From: CAYTNY01 sp964439215
Lineage (GTDB): Bacteria; Oederibacteriota; PGYV01; CAYTNY01
Direction of reading: 5' to 3'
Length of the DNA: 14,247 bases
NCBI GenBank assembly: GCA_964439215.1
Contig: CAYTNY010000057.1
Coordinates: 1 to 14,247, forward strand
Positions 1 to 6,558 of this stretch are shown here, one piece after another. The notes under the pieces are model-generated. The model made no database searches. It was not told the origin of the DNA and saw only the letters and a program-made list of their open reading frames with translations. The position numbers were made by a program, and so were the translations under genes. Position 1 is the stretch's first letter. Each line of letters opens with the position of its first letter.

Positions 1-15
1 GCGGAAGCATCGGGA

Positions 16-44
16 TTGACAATTAAAAAAAGGAATATTAAAAT
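16..44 (+). promoter_or_regulatory. Sigma-70-like promoter for the MORN-like gene
   Basis: A perfect -35 box TTGACA (16-21) is followed after exactly 17 bases by TAAAAT (39-44), a 5/6 match to TATAAT. The predicted transcript would start near base 51, giving a leader of about 35 bases. This argues against an ATG at base 47, which lies at the promoter itself, and supports the start at 86. Seen in sequence; activity is inferred. Confidence 0.7.
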
Positions 45-85
45 ATATGTATCCGGCAGTTGTAAAAAAATCAGGAGGGTTTATT

Positions 86-619
86 ATGAAAAAAGCTTTA
101 ATGACAGCCGCAGCTGTGTTTTTTTTGTTTTCATATGCATCGGCGGTGGAATGTTTTATTGATGAAGACTGGAATGTTCTTTATTTTCTTGACGGTGAAA
201 ATGAAATTGCTGTATGGGAAAACACCGGATCCGGTTTTATAAAGTCAGGCAGACAGATTTCTGGGTCTGTAACGGCCTCCGCCGCGGTAGACGGAAAAGA
301 TGTATACGGGCTGCTGGAAATCAAAGACAATGAAATTGTGGATAAAGAATACAGGTTCTATTATCCGGACAGCGGGCTGTTTTCGGAAGGGAAAATAATA
401 AACGGATCCAGGGAAGGCTATTGGGTTTATTATCATACAACGGGTAAAAAAATGGCGGAAGGCGATTACAGAAATAATGTATATGAAAATTACTGGCAGT
501 TTTATGATCCAAAAGGATATAAAACTGATGAGATATTTTTCAGCGGCGGAAATATTGTAAGGGTTGTTGAAACAGACGCATTCGGATGGGTGAAAAAGTT
601 CGCGGATACTGCATATTAA
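86..619 (+). CDS. Secreted MORN_2/YwqK-like repeat protein
   Basis: This encodes a 177-aa exported protein. I chose ATG 86 because AGGAGG lies just upstream (73-78) and an N-terminal signal peptide follows directly (MKKAL..., hydrophobic core about residues 4-18, probable cleavage after A-S-A near residue 20). An upstream in-frame ATG at 47 falls inside the promoter. The C-terminal half holds two to three degenerate MORN_2-type repeats (about residues 91-156), with the pattern F/Y-Y-x-x-x-G-x-x-x-x-G-x-x-x-x-G followed by G-Y-W-x-Y-Y-x-x-x-G-K-x-x-x-E-G-x-Y. Such repeats occur in proteins often labelled YwqK-family antitoxin, but that label is not functional evidence; the repeats usually form a beta-meander surface for binding. 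The N-terminal half (21-90) is unrecognised. It is monocistronic and ends 10 bp from the convergent ankyrin gene. Role unknown; probably periplasmic or surface exposed. Confidence 0.75.
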   Translation: MKKALMTAAAVFFLFSYASAVECFIDEDWNVLYFLDGENEIAVWENTGSGFIKSGRQISGSVTASAAVDGKDVYGLLEIKDNEIVDKEYRFYYPDSGLFSEGKIINGSREGYWVYYHTTGKKMAEGDYRNNVYENYWQFYDPKGYKTDEIFFSGGNIVRVVETDAFGWVKKFADTAY

Positions 620-629
620 AACAGGCGGG

Positions 630-1220
630 TTATTTTTTTTTCTTAATTGATTTTTTTGTTTTATGTTTTTTTGCTGTGGTTTTCTTTTTTGCCTGTTTTT
701 TTGCTATAATCTTCTTCTTTGTCTGTTTTTTTGTGGATTTTTTTCTTTTATCCGATACAGCTTTTAAAATCAAAAATCTCATTTCAGGAACCGATGTCAG
801 GCTGCTCAGTTCTTCTTTGGTTATGAGCCCGTCATTGTATGAAACCGAAAGAGCTGATGCAAGAACTTCTTTTTCGCGTTTTTTTCTGTTTTTTATGTCA
901 ATACCGGAATCCAAGAGCGCTTTTGCCACTTCAATGGAGCCGCGGGATACGGTATAGATGAATGAGCCGAACTTTTTATCGGAAAACGCCGACTGGCACA
1001 CCATAAACCCCGCAATTGAATCGTCAAGGTCATCGGCGCCGTTTTGTATCAGAAATTCCACCATATCATCGTTTCCGAAAGCAGCTGCCCAGTAAAGAGG
1101 ATTAAGCCCCGAAGAATCCGAAAAGTTAACATCTGCGCCGGAATCTATCAGTTTTGAAGCCCTTTCCCTGTCATTGTGTTTTATTGCTATTAAAAGCTGT
1201 TCATTCAGTGCTTTTCCCAT
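630..1220 (-). CDS. Ankyrin-repeat protein with polylysine tail
   Basis: This encodes a 196-aa protein. GGAGG at 1230-1234 sits 9 bases from ATG 1220 but only 3 from an in-frame ATG at 1226, so 1220 is preferred. Residues about 5-112 contain three to four ankyrin-like repeats: D-S-G-A-D-V-N-F-S-D followed by G-L-N-P-L-Y-W-A-A-A-F-G-N, then F-L-I-Q-N-G-A-D, and I-E-V-A-K-A-L-L-D-S-G-I-D. Ankyrin repeats bind other proteins. Residues 158-196 are a histone H1/AlgP-like basic tail: 22 of 39 are lysine, arranged as KKK/AKK steps. There is no signal peptide, so it is probably cytoplasmic, and the tail may bind nucleic acid or another polyanion (inference). The start overlaps the end of the upstream gene by 20 bp, implying translational coupling. 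The lysine codons give a conspicuous T-rich plus strand from about 634 to 750; it is coding, not a terminator. Confidence 0.8.
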   Translation of the reverse strand: MGKALNEQLLIAIKHNDRERASKLIDSGADVNFSDSSGLNPLYWAAAFGNDDMVEFLIQNGADDLDDSIAGFMVCQSAFSDKKFGSFIYTVSRGSIEVAKALLDSGIDIKNRKKREKEVLASALSVSYNDGLITKEELSSLTSVPEMRFLILKAVSDKRKKSTKKQTKKKIIAKKQAKKKTTAKKHKTKKSIKKKK

Positions 1221-1542
1221 GTACATTTTCCTCCATAGGCATAACTCCGTCGGGATGCATTTCGCGAACGCGGGAAGCTTTAAGTTCGCGTGTTAAAAAC
1301 ATGCTCTCGTCTTCGCCTTCATGTTTGAGACGCGGATTGATTTTGCCTTCAAGTTTTATTATTAAGCCTTCTTTTGAATCTTCAACAGTTTCCTGAAGAT
1401 CGGCAAGAAGTTTTTTGGCTTTTTCCTGTGTGAGATATATGTTCGGAGTGTCGGGAAGCACCAAAAGCTCTGTTGGTTTCAGAACGAAAATATCAAGATC
1501 TATTTTTATTACGGCTCTGTTTTGTTGTTCCTTTTTGGACAT
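1201..1542 (-). CDS. Conserved-looking protein of unknown function, 113 aa
   Basis: I do not recognise this family. ATG 1542 is chosen because GGAGG (1549-1553) lies 7 bases upstream; an in-frame ATG at 1563 lacks such a site. The product is soluble and has no signal peptide or membrane segment. Residues about 10-60 look like an alternating strand/helix domain, with a beta-rich I-K-I-D-L-D-I-F-V-L stretch, then L-L-V-L-P-D-T-P, then a helix T-Q-E-K-A-K-K-L-L-A-D-L-Q-E-T-V. The tail from about 65 on is charged and rich in E, R and M. It is the first gene of a two-gene leftward unit, and its last 20 bp overlap the ankyrin gene start. Co-translation suggests a shared process, possibly with this protein as the ankyrin protein's partner (inference). 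Confidence 0.7.
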   Translation of the reverse strand: MSKKEQQNRAVIKIDLDIFVLKPTELLVLPDTPNIYLTQEKAKKLLADLQETVEDSKEGLIIKLEGKINPRLKHEGEDESMFLTRELKASRVREMHPDGVMPMEENVHGKSTE

Positions 1543-1578
1543 GTCGTATCCTCCGTGAGGCAATCTGTAATTTTTTTT

Positions 1579-1606
1579 ATTATACAGCTTTAAAATAATT
1601 ATTCAA
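1579..1606 (-). promoter_or_regulatory. Promoter for the leftward unknown/ankyrin unit
   Basis: Read on the minus strand, TTGAAT (1606-1601) is followed after 16 bases by a perfect TATAAT (1584-1579). The start would fall near 1572, about 30 bases before ATG 1542. It lies back-to-back with the promoter of the diguanylate cyclase gene. Confidence 0.55.
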
Positions 1607-1654
1607 TGATAAATCCGCGCCGGTATGAGCTGATATTCTGATTAAGACTATTAT

Positions 1655-1683
1655 TTGACAATTGGTTCTTTTTCTGATATTTT
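1655..1683 (+). promoter_or_regulatory. Promoter for the diguanylate cyclase gene
   Basis: A perfect TTGACA (1655-1660) is followed by a 17-base spacer and TATTTT (1678-1683, 4/6 match to TATAAT). The predicted start near 1690 gives a leader of about 35 bases ahead of the TTG start codon. It diverges from the 1579-1606 promoter; the two -35 boxes are about 50 bases apart, so a shared regulator site between them is possible. Confidence 0.55.
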
Positions 1684-1724
1684 AAATCAACTTATAAATT
1701 ATCATTACGGGCAAGGAGTTTTTG

Positions 1725-3002
1725 TTGGAATCCGAATATAAAAAAATAATTGAAAATTACAGGCCTGAATTTATTGCAGCTGCACTGGCTGTTGTTGTTG
1801 TTGTTCAAATTGCATACTATTTTTTTAATCCGGAAATACATTCTCTGCTGAATGAACATAGAATGTGGTACAACATAATAATTGTTTTTTTATCCGCGGT
1901 AATATTTCTTGTTGCCTGGATATCCTACCCTAAAATATATAAATTCAAGATGCTTTTAACAGGCGCGGCTTTGATATCGTTTTTTGTGATTTTCCTTATC
2001 ATAATGAACAGAACCGTGTTCGGGATTGAGACCGGCAGGCTTTATGAGCTTGCCTGGAGGCCCGCGGACAAATTCACATTGAAATTTCTGCTCACGCTGC
2101 TTAATATAAATCTTCTTATAATAGTTCTTGTTGAACCGTCTGTTAATTATAAACTGGGTAAAAATCTTTCCTGGATATTTCTGGCGGCAAATACGGTATT
2201 TTTTATTTTTGTTCTGTATACGGTCGCGGGGAATTACCATGGGGGATTTTCCGAAAGATTTGCGACAAGATTTGTATCGGGATTTAACGGGTATTTTGTG
2301 ACGATAAATCTGCTGATATTTGTTTTAACCGCGGTTTTTTCTTTTTACAGCATAGAAAATGAACATAATTACGGAAGTATACTTGTCGGGGTCGGAATAA
2401 TACTTTTTTACTGTGTGATGAATGCTGAAAAAATTTATCCCGTACGCATGATTCTTCCTGCCATGGCGGTTCTTGTGCTTGTGGGTATGTTCTCCCACTG
2501 GGTTTCCTGTCTTCATCATAAAGCGCATTATGACCCGCTGACGCGTATTTACAACCGGCAGTATATGGATTCCATATTTGAAGGCATCGCTGACGTAAAA
2601 CTCGGCAAAGAAATAGGCGTTCTTATGTGCGATATAGATCATTTTAAAAAAGTGAACGATACATACGGCCACGCTGCCGGAGATATTATTCTTCACGGGA
2701 CGGCGCAGATTATAAGAGATACGGCTCTGCCCGAAGGCATTGTATGCAGATACGGCGGTGAAGAAATAACGGTTATTCTTCGGGAAAAAATTGAGGACGA
2801 AGCCCGGTTCAAAGCCGAAAAAATAAGAAAAGCCGTAAAGAAAAACACATTTAAATTTAAAAATAAAAATGTAAGGGTCACACTCAGCATAGGTGTTGCA
2901 GATACCGCGGAAGGAGTAAAAGGAATCAATAAAGCCATTAAAAAAGCCGATGAAAATGTATATAAAGCAAAAAAACGGGGGCGCGACAGGGTTGTAATGT
3001 AA
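1725..3002 (+). CDS. Membrane-bound diguanylate cyclase (GGDEF)
   Basis: The predicted product makes the second messenger c-di-GMP from two GTP. Residues about 17-262 form roughly eight hydrophobic helices (near 17-34, 51-68, 77-96, 121-138, 150-170, 191-210, 218-234, 241-262), a sensor region of no type I can name. Residues about 268-425 are a GGDEF domain: H-Y-D-P-L-T-x-I-Y-N-R at its start, metal-binding C-D-I-D-H-F-K-K-V-N-D, G-H-x-x-G-D-I-I-L, the signature G-G-E-E-I (344-348) and S-I-G-V-A near the end. The fifth signature residue is I rather than F. The allosteric RxxD inhibitory site that should lie just before the signature reads L-P-E-G, so product feedback is probably missing. AAGGAG (1713-1718) lies 6 bases from TTG 1725, with a second in-frame TTG at 1722. 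Catalytic activity is likely but unproven. Confidence 0.9.
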   Translation: MESEYKKIIENYRPEFIAAALAVVVVVQIAYYFFNPEIHSLLNEHRMWYNIIIVFLSAVIFLVAWISYPKIYKFKMLLTGAALISFFVIFLIIMNRTVFGIETGRLYELAWRPADKFTLKFLLTLLNINLLIIVLVEPSVNYKLGKNLSWIFLAANTVFFIFVLYTVAGNYHGGFSERFATRFVSGFNGYFVTINLLIFVLTAVFSFYSIENEHNYGSILVGVGIILFYCVMNAEKIYPVRMILPAMAVLVLVGMFSHWVSCLHHKAHYDPLTRIYNRQYMDSIFEGIADVKLGKEIGVLMCDIDHFKKVNDTYGHAAGDIILHGTAQIIRDTALPEGIVCRYGGEEITVILREKIEDEARFKAEKIRKAVKKNTFKFKNKNVRVTLSIGVADTAEGVKGINKAIKKADENVYKAKKRGRDRVVM

Positions 3003-3139
3003 TCTGCGGGGGAACTGCCGTTGGGCGGGCTTAAAAAAATTGAGGCAGTAATATTATAAATTCCGGTATTATATCCCCGGGGAAGGTTTGTATGACAAGG
3101 TTGAATGTCTCCGGAAAATATCCGGGCTGCCGCAAAATC

Positions 3140-3168
3140 ATGTAAATTTTTTTTAAAAATGATATAAT
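3140..3168 (+). promoter_or_regulatory. Probable promoter for cutA and downstream genes
   Basis: A perfect TATAAT (3163-3168) lies about 40 bases before the cutA GTG. With a 17-base spacer the -35 position reads ATGTAA (3140-3145), a poor match. The rest of the 3003-3210 gap holds only a small hairpin, CCGGA-5-TCCGG (3111-3125), and a doubtful 17-codon frame (3092-3145). Confidence 0.45.
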
Positions 3169-3210
3169 ATTTTATGTATGAAACTGCGGATATAAAAAGC
3201 GAGGTGCAGT

Positions 3211-3555
3211 GTGAAAGCCTGCGTTATTTTTGTTGCGGCTGACAGGGCCGGGGATATAAAAAAAATCACAGACGCGCTTTTAAAAGACAGAAGCGCCGCC
3301 TGTGTAAATGTTGTGGGGCCTATGTCCTCTGTTTACAGATGGAAAGGAAAAATAGAAAAAGCCTCTGAAAAACTGATGATAATAAAGGCGCCGAAGTCAA
3401 ATGTGAAAAAAATAATAAGCACTGTTAAGAAACTGCATTCTTATGAAACACCGGAAATTATTGCGCTGGATATTGCCGATGGATATGCCGGATACATAAA
3501 ATGGATATTTAATGAAACACACGATTATGTAAAACAGGGAAAAAAACAGTACTGA
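3211..3555 (+). CDS. cutA: CutA family divalent-cation tolerance protein
   Basis: This encodes a 114-aa protein, close to the usual length of about 105-115 for CutA1, a very stable trimeric cytoplasmic protein linked to copper and other divalent-cation tolerance. Family hallmarks are visible in order: V-I-F-V-A-A near the N-terminus, A-A-C-V-N-V-V-G-P (29-37), S-x-Y-R-W-K-G-K-I-E (40-49), E-K-L-M-I-I-K (53-59), H-S-Y-E-T-P-E-I (76-83) and the G-Y-x-x-Y-I-K-W-I region. GTG 3211 is chosen because GAGG (3201-3204) lies 6 bases upstream. The FecR lipoprotein gene follows after 56 bp on the same strand, so it may be co-transcribed, but no functional link is evident. No efflux pump or metal regulator is adjacent. 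Confidence 0.92.
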   Translation: MKACVIFVAADRAGDIKKITDALLKDRSAACVNVVGPMSSVYRWKGKIEKASEKLMIIKAPKSNVKKIISTVKKLHSYETPEIIALDIADGYAGYIKWIFNETHDYVKQGKKQY

Positions 3556-3611
3556 AAATATATTCACTGAAACCGGAGGATGAAAACTTATCGCCGGAAA
3601 AAGAGGTTAAA

Positions 3612-4664
3612 ATGAAAAAAATATTTGTTTTTTATGCTGTTATTCTGTTTTTAACGGTTTCATGCAGAGAAGCCGGAGAATATGATAAAAAAGAAACTGC
3701 TGCACCCGGAGTGATTTCCGCGGAAAAAGAAAAACAACAGGATGAGAAGAAAGAAAAAACATTTGCTGATGACGCGCCTGTCGTATATCTGGAAGAAACA
3801 GAAGATGATATTGATTCTTCTGCCGCGTATATAAATGATATTCTGGGGACATGCCTCGTTAAAAACAAAGAAAAAGGATCCGTTTGGAAAAACGCGGAAC
3901 TGTATACTGCTCTTTATGAAGGGGACAGAATAAGTACGAAAGACGAGTCAACCGCGGAGATAGTATTTGACGACAGCACCATAATAGTGATAGAGCCTCA
4001 AAGCGACATAGTTATCAAAACACTTTTAAGAGAGGATGATTCGGGCAGAACAATAATAGATCTTATAACAGGGAAACTGATGGCGATCGTAAAAAAGCTT
4101 GAACAAAACGAGGAGTTTTCAGTGGCAACAAAGATGGCGGTTGCGGCGGTAAAAGGAACCGAGTTTGCCGTGGAAACCGGGCAGGACATCCACAGTATAG
4201 GCGTCTTTGAAGGTGAAGTTGAAGTGACGGGTTATGGCAGTGAAGGAAAACCCGCGGGAAGTATTTCCGTGAAACCGGAGCGTGAAACATCCATAAACAC
4301 CAGGACAGGAAAACCCGCGCGGTTAAAAAGGCTTTCACAGAGAATGAGCGAAAGACGCGAAAGAATAAAAACATATAGAAGCAGAATAAAACGGATCCGC
4401 AGCCTTAAAACCGGCGGAGATCTCAGAAAATACAGGCTTGAACGTATGCTGAAGAGGATGGATGAGTATTCAAGAATAAAAAAAGACAGAAAAAGATATG
4501 AAAAACTTTCTGATATTGAAAAAATGCGCATAGATAATATGCTGAGACGGAAAAAAACATATGAGCGGATGTATGAAAGGCAGCGGAGGCTGGACAGGTT
4601 TAAAAACAGCGGCAATAATGCCAAAGAGGAAAAAAATGAAAGCCCTTTCAGAAGGCACAGATAA
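3612..4664 (+). CDS. FecR-domain lipoprotein with basic helical C-terminus
   Basis: This encodes 350 aa. The N-terminus is a lipoprotein-type signal with the candidate lipobox L-T-V-S-C (Cys18); threonine at -3 makes it weaker than a classic lipobox. An acidic, low-complexity linker (19-75) follows. Residues about 98-206 match the FecR domain: L-Y-E-G-D-R-I-S-T, S-T-A-E-I-V-F-D-D-S, V-A-A-V-K-G-T-E-F-A-V and G-V-F-E-G-E-V-E-V. FecR domains occur in periplasmic anti-sigma partners and in many scaffold-like envelope proteins; no sigma factor or TonB receptor lies nearby, so iron signalling is not indicated. Residues 236-350 are strongly basic (R/K runs) and predicted helical, suggestive of binding an anionic polymer such as LPS, teichoic-like polymer, peptidoglycan or nucleic acid (inference). 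GAGG (3603-3606) precedes the ATG. The last 29 bp overlap the next gene, indicating coupled translation. Confidence 0.85.
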   Translation: MKKIFVFYAVILFLTVSCREAGEYDKKETAAPGVISAEKEKQQDEKKEKTFADDAPVVYLEETEDDIDSSAAYINDILGTCLVKNKEKGSVWKNAELYTALYEGDRISTKDESTAEIVFDDSTIIVIEPQSDIVIKTLLREDDSGRTIIDLITGKLMAIVKKLEQNEEFSVATKMAVAAVKGTEFAVETGQDIHSIGVFEGEVEVTGYGSEGKPAGSISVKPERETSINTRTGKPARLKRLSQRMSERRERIKTYRSRIKRIRSLKTGGDLRKYRLERMLKRMDEYSRIKKDRKRYEKLSDIEKMRIDNMLRRKKTYERMYERQRRLDRFKNSGNNAKEEKNESPFRRHR

Positions 4665-6441
4665 TAAAAAAAGGCCCTTTGGTATTTTAATAAGATTTAC
4701 TGTATTATTTGCGGCGGTATTTTTTATATCCGCCGCGGGTATTAAAGCAGAAAATATCAGCCGGACGCTTGATGAAATAATGCCGCAGACAGAGGATTTT
4801 GATTTTACACGCACCGTTATGAGGCTTTCGTCGCTCGCTGATCCCCGGCTTAATATAAGTGTTGAAACATCCCGCGTCAGATCCATGGCTGCCGAGATAA
4901 AGGAAAGAATCCGGCCGGGCGCATCGGGCCGGGAGGCTGTCTATGTTATTAATCAATATTTATATGAAATGAAAGGATTTGGATTTGACGAAAGGGCAAA
5001 TGAATATATATTAAAAAAAACCGTAAATCCTGCGGCAGTTGATATAAATAATTATGAATCTTTCCGCCATGTTTTAAGAAAAAGAAAGGGGATATGCGTA
5101 AGTCTTTCAATGCTTTATCTTATGATAGCGGATGAACTGAAGCTGCCTGTCTTCGGTGTTTTCGTTCCGGGGCATATTTTTGTAAGGTATGAAAGTGAAA
5201 TGGACAGAATAAATATAGAAACAACGTCCCGGGGTTCATTTGTGCCTGATTCGGAATATGAAAGCGAATTTAACACTCGTTTTAACGGAGGTCTTTACGG
5301 GAAATCACTTTCAAAAAGAAGGAGCTTGGGGGCATTTCTTAACAATCTTGGAGTTGCTTTTATAAGGGACGGGAGATTTAATGACGCGGCTGCAGTACTG
5401 GAAAAAGCAGTGGAATTAAATTCCGGAGATTCTCTTGCTTATAATAATCTGAGTTCCGCTTATCTTGGGGCAAAGATGTATGACAAGGCTCTTGTTTCAA
5501 TCAGAAAAAGCGCCGCCTTAACACCGGAAAATGCTGATACGATACTGAACCTTGCGGTGGTTTATTATAATATGCAGAGGTATGATTCTGCGTTTAAAAA
5601 CGCGCAAAAAGCTCTGAAACTTGATCCTTCTTATGCCGCAGCCTTTGAACTTGCGGGGCGGATACTTTATGACACACAAAAGTACAGGGAATCAATACCT
5701 TATTTTATAAAGGCAGCGGCCTTAAATCAAAATTTTGAGCCGGCGATTACAGGACTTGCCGACGCATACCGCAAAACAGGAGATAATGTCCGGGCGCTGA
5801 AATATTACAGAAAAGCTTTACTGGTAAATCCCAAAAGCCCGGCTGCGCATAATAATCTGGGTATTATTTATTCCGAAACAAACCGCCATGGTCTTGCCAT
5901 AGATTCATATTTAAAAGCGCTGGAATATTCTGATAATCCTCTCACAAAAGTAAATCTGGCATCTTCTTATTACGCGGCAGGCATGAAACGCTCAGCTATC
6001 CGGCAGTATGAAGAGGCGCTTGAAATGGATGAGGACATAAAAAACATACATTATAATATGGGTGTTGTTTATCAGGATATGGGGATGCTTGATAATGCAC
6101 TGGAATCATATAAAAAGGCATCTGAAAAAAGCGGGGGGTCTCCGGAAATATATTCAAGTATGGGATCGGCATATTATGACAAAGGACGGTATGATGAAGC
6201 GGTTGTGTATTACCGGAAAGCATCGGAAACAGCGCCTTCATTTGCTCTGTTTTTTAATACAGGAGCGGCTCTTTTTCGGGCCGGGCGGTATAAGGAAGCT
6301 GTCAGAGAGTATGAAAAGGCTCTTCAATTAAAGCCTGAAAATGTGAATGCCCTTAATAATATTGCGGCGGCATATCAACGCCTTGGAAACAATGAAGCAG
6401 CTGAAAAATATATGAACAGAGCCGAAAGAATACGGCAGTAA
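4636..6441 (+). CDS. Exported transglutaminase-like/TPR protein (11 TPRs)
   Basis: This encodes 601 aa from ATG 4636, chosen because AGAGGA (4625-4630) lies 5 bases upstream; an in-frame ATG at 4561 would run deep into the FecR gene without a ribosome site. Residues 1-38 are a signal peptide or anchor (hydrophobic core about 17-34, I-K-A before E39). Residues about 95-220 resemble the SirB1/Transglut_core2 fold: R-K-G-I-C-V-S-L-S-M-L-Y (151-161, Cys154) and V-P-G-H-I-F-V-R (177-184, His180). The usual third residue position carries I-N-I-E-T (Glu195) instead of Asp, so catalysis is uncertain. Residues about 231-601 form 11 consecutive TPR motifs of about 34 residues (G-x-x-Y-x-x-x-x-x-x-x-x-A-x-x-x-x-x-x-A-L), typical of protein-protein scaffolds. 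It overlaps the FecR lipoprotein gene by 29 bp and probably acts with it in the periplasm. Confidence 0.88.
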   Translation: MKALSEGTDNKKRPFGILIRFTVLFAAVFFISAAGIKAENISRTLDEIMPQTEDFDFTRTVMRLSSLADPRLNISVETSRVRSMAAEIKERIRPGASGREAVYVINQYLYEMKGFGFDERANEYILKKTVNPAAVDINNYESFRHVLRKRKGICVSLSMLYLMIADELKLPVFGVFVPGHIFVRYESEMDRINIETTSRGSFVPDSEYESEFNTRFNGGLYGKSLSKRRSLGAFLNNLGVAFIRDGRFNDAAAVLEKAVELNSGDSLAYNNLSSAYLGAKMYDKALVSIRKSAALTPENADTILNLAVVYYNMQRYDSAFKNAQKALKLDPSYAAAFELAGRILYDTQKYRESIPYFIKAAALNQNFEPAITGLADAYRKTGDNVRALKYYRKALLVNPKSPAAHNNLGIIYSETNRHGLAIDSYLKALEYSDNPLTKVNLASSYYAAGMKRSAIRQYEEALEMDEDIKNIHYNMGVVYQDMGMLDNALESYKKASEKSGGSPEIYSSMGSAYYDKGRYDEAVVYYRKASETAPSFALFFNTGAALFRAGRYKEAVREYEKALQLKPENVNALNNIAAAYQRLGNNEAAEKYMNRAERIRQ

Positions 6442-6497
6442 ACAATGATAAAAACACCAAAGGCGTTCCGCGATATAAAACTTTCTGTAAATAGAGG

Positions 6498-6527
6498 TTG
6501 TTCTTAGACAGTATTTAGGTGTATAAT
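6498..6527 (+). promoter_or_regulatory. Probable promoter for the TIM-barrel-like gene
   Basis: A perfect TATAAT (6522-6527) is preceded after 18 bases by TTGTTC (6498-6503, 3/6 match). The expected start near 6534 gives a leader of about 25 bases. No convincing terminator for the TPR gene is visible between 6442 and 6497. Confidence 0.45.
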
Positions 6528-6558
6528 AAAGAAGTGAGATCTGAAAGGAGCCTTTGAA

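Noticed and set aside
86..619. Toxin-antitoxin unit, because of the YwqK-like repeats
   Set aside because: The protein is exported, no toxin gene is adjacent, and the antitoxin label for these repeats is only an annotation habit.
634..750. Long T-rich stretch with repeated TTTTTTGC/TTTTTT units, resembling a repeat or multiple terminators
   Set aside because: It is fully explained by lysine codons of the ankyrin protein's tail on the minus strand; the frame stays open with a good start and ribosome site.
586..957. Phenylalanine-rich plus-strand open frame (123 codons)
   Set aside because: It is the complement of the ankyrin/polylysine gene, lacks a ribosome site and has implausible composition.
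3092..3145. 17-codon frame with GGAAGG upstream in the gap before cutA
   Set aside because: Too short, no recognisable peptide features, and it runs into the presumed cutA promoter; kept only as a remark.
3580..3615. Eleven-codon frame overlapping the FecR start by ATGA, next to GGAGG
   Set aside because: The GGAGG abuts the ATG with no spacing, so it is not a usable start; it is likely chance.
3612..4664. FecR-type iron signalling system
   Set aside because: No sigma factor or TonB-dependent receptor is adjacent, and the protein has a candidate lipobox rather than the cytoplasmic N-terminus plus inner-membrane helix of classical FecR.
4232..4886. Long minus-strand frames opposite the FecR and TPR genes
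   Set aside because: They are antisense shadows of strongly motif-supported plus-strand genes and have no ribosome sites or family motifs.
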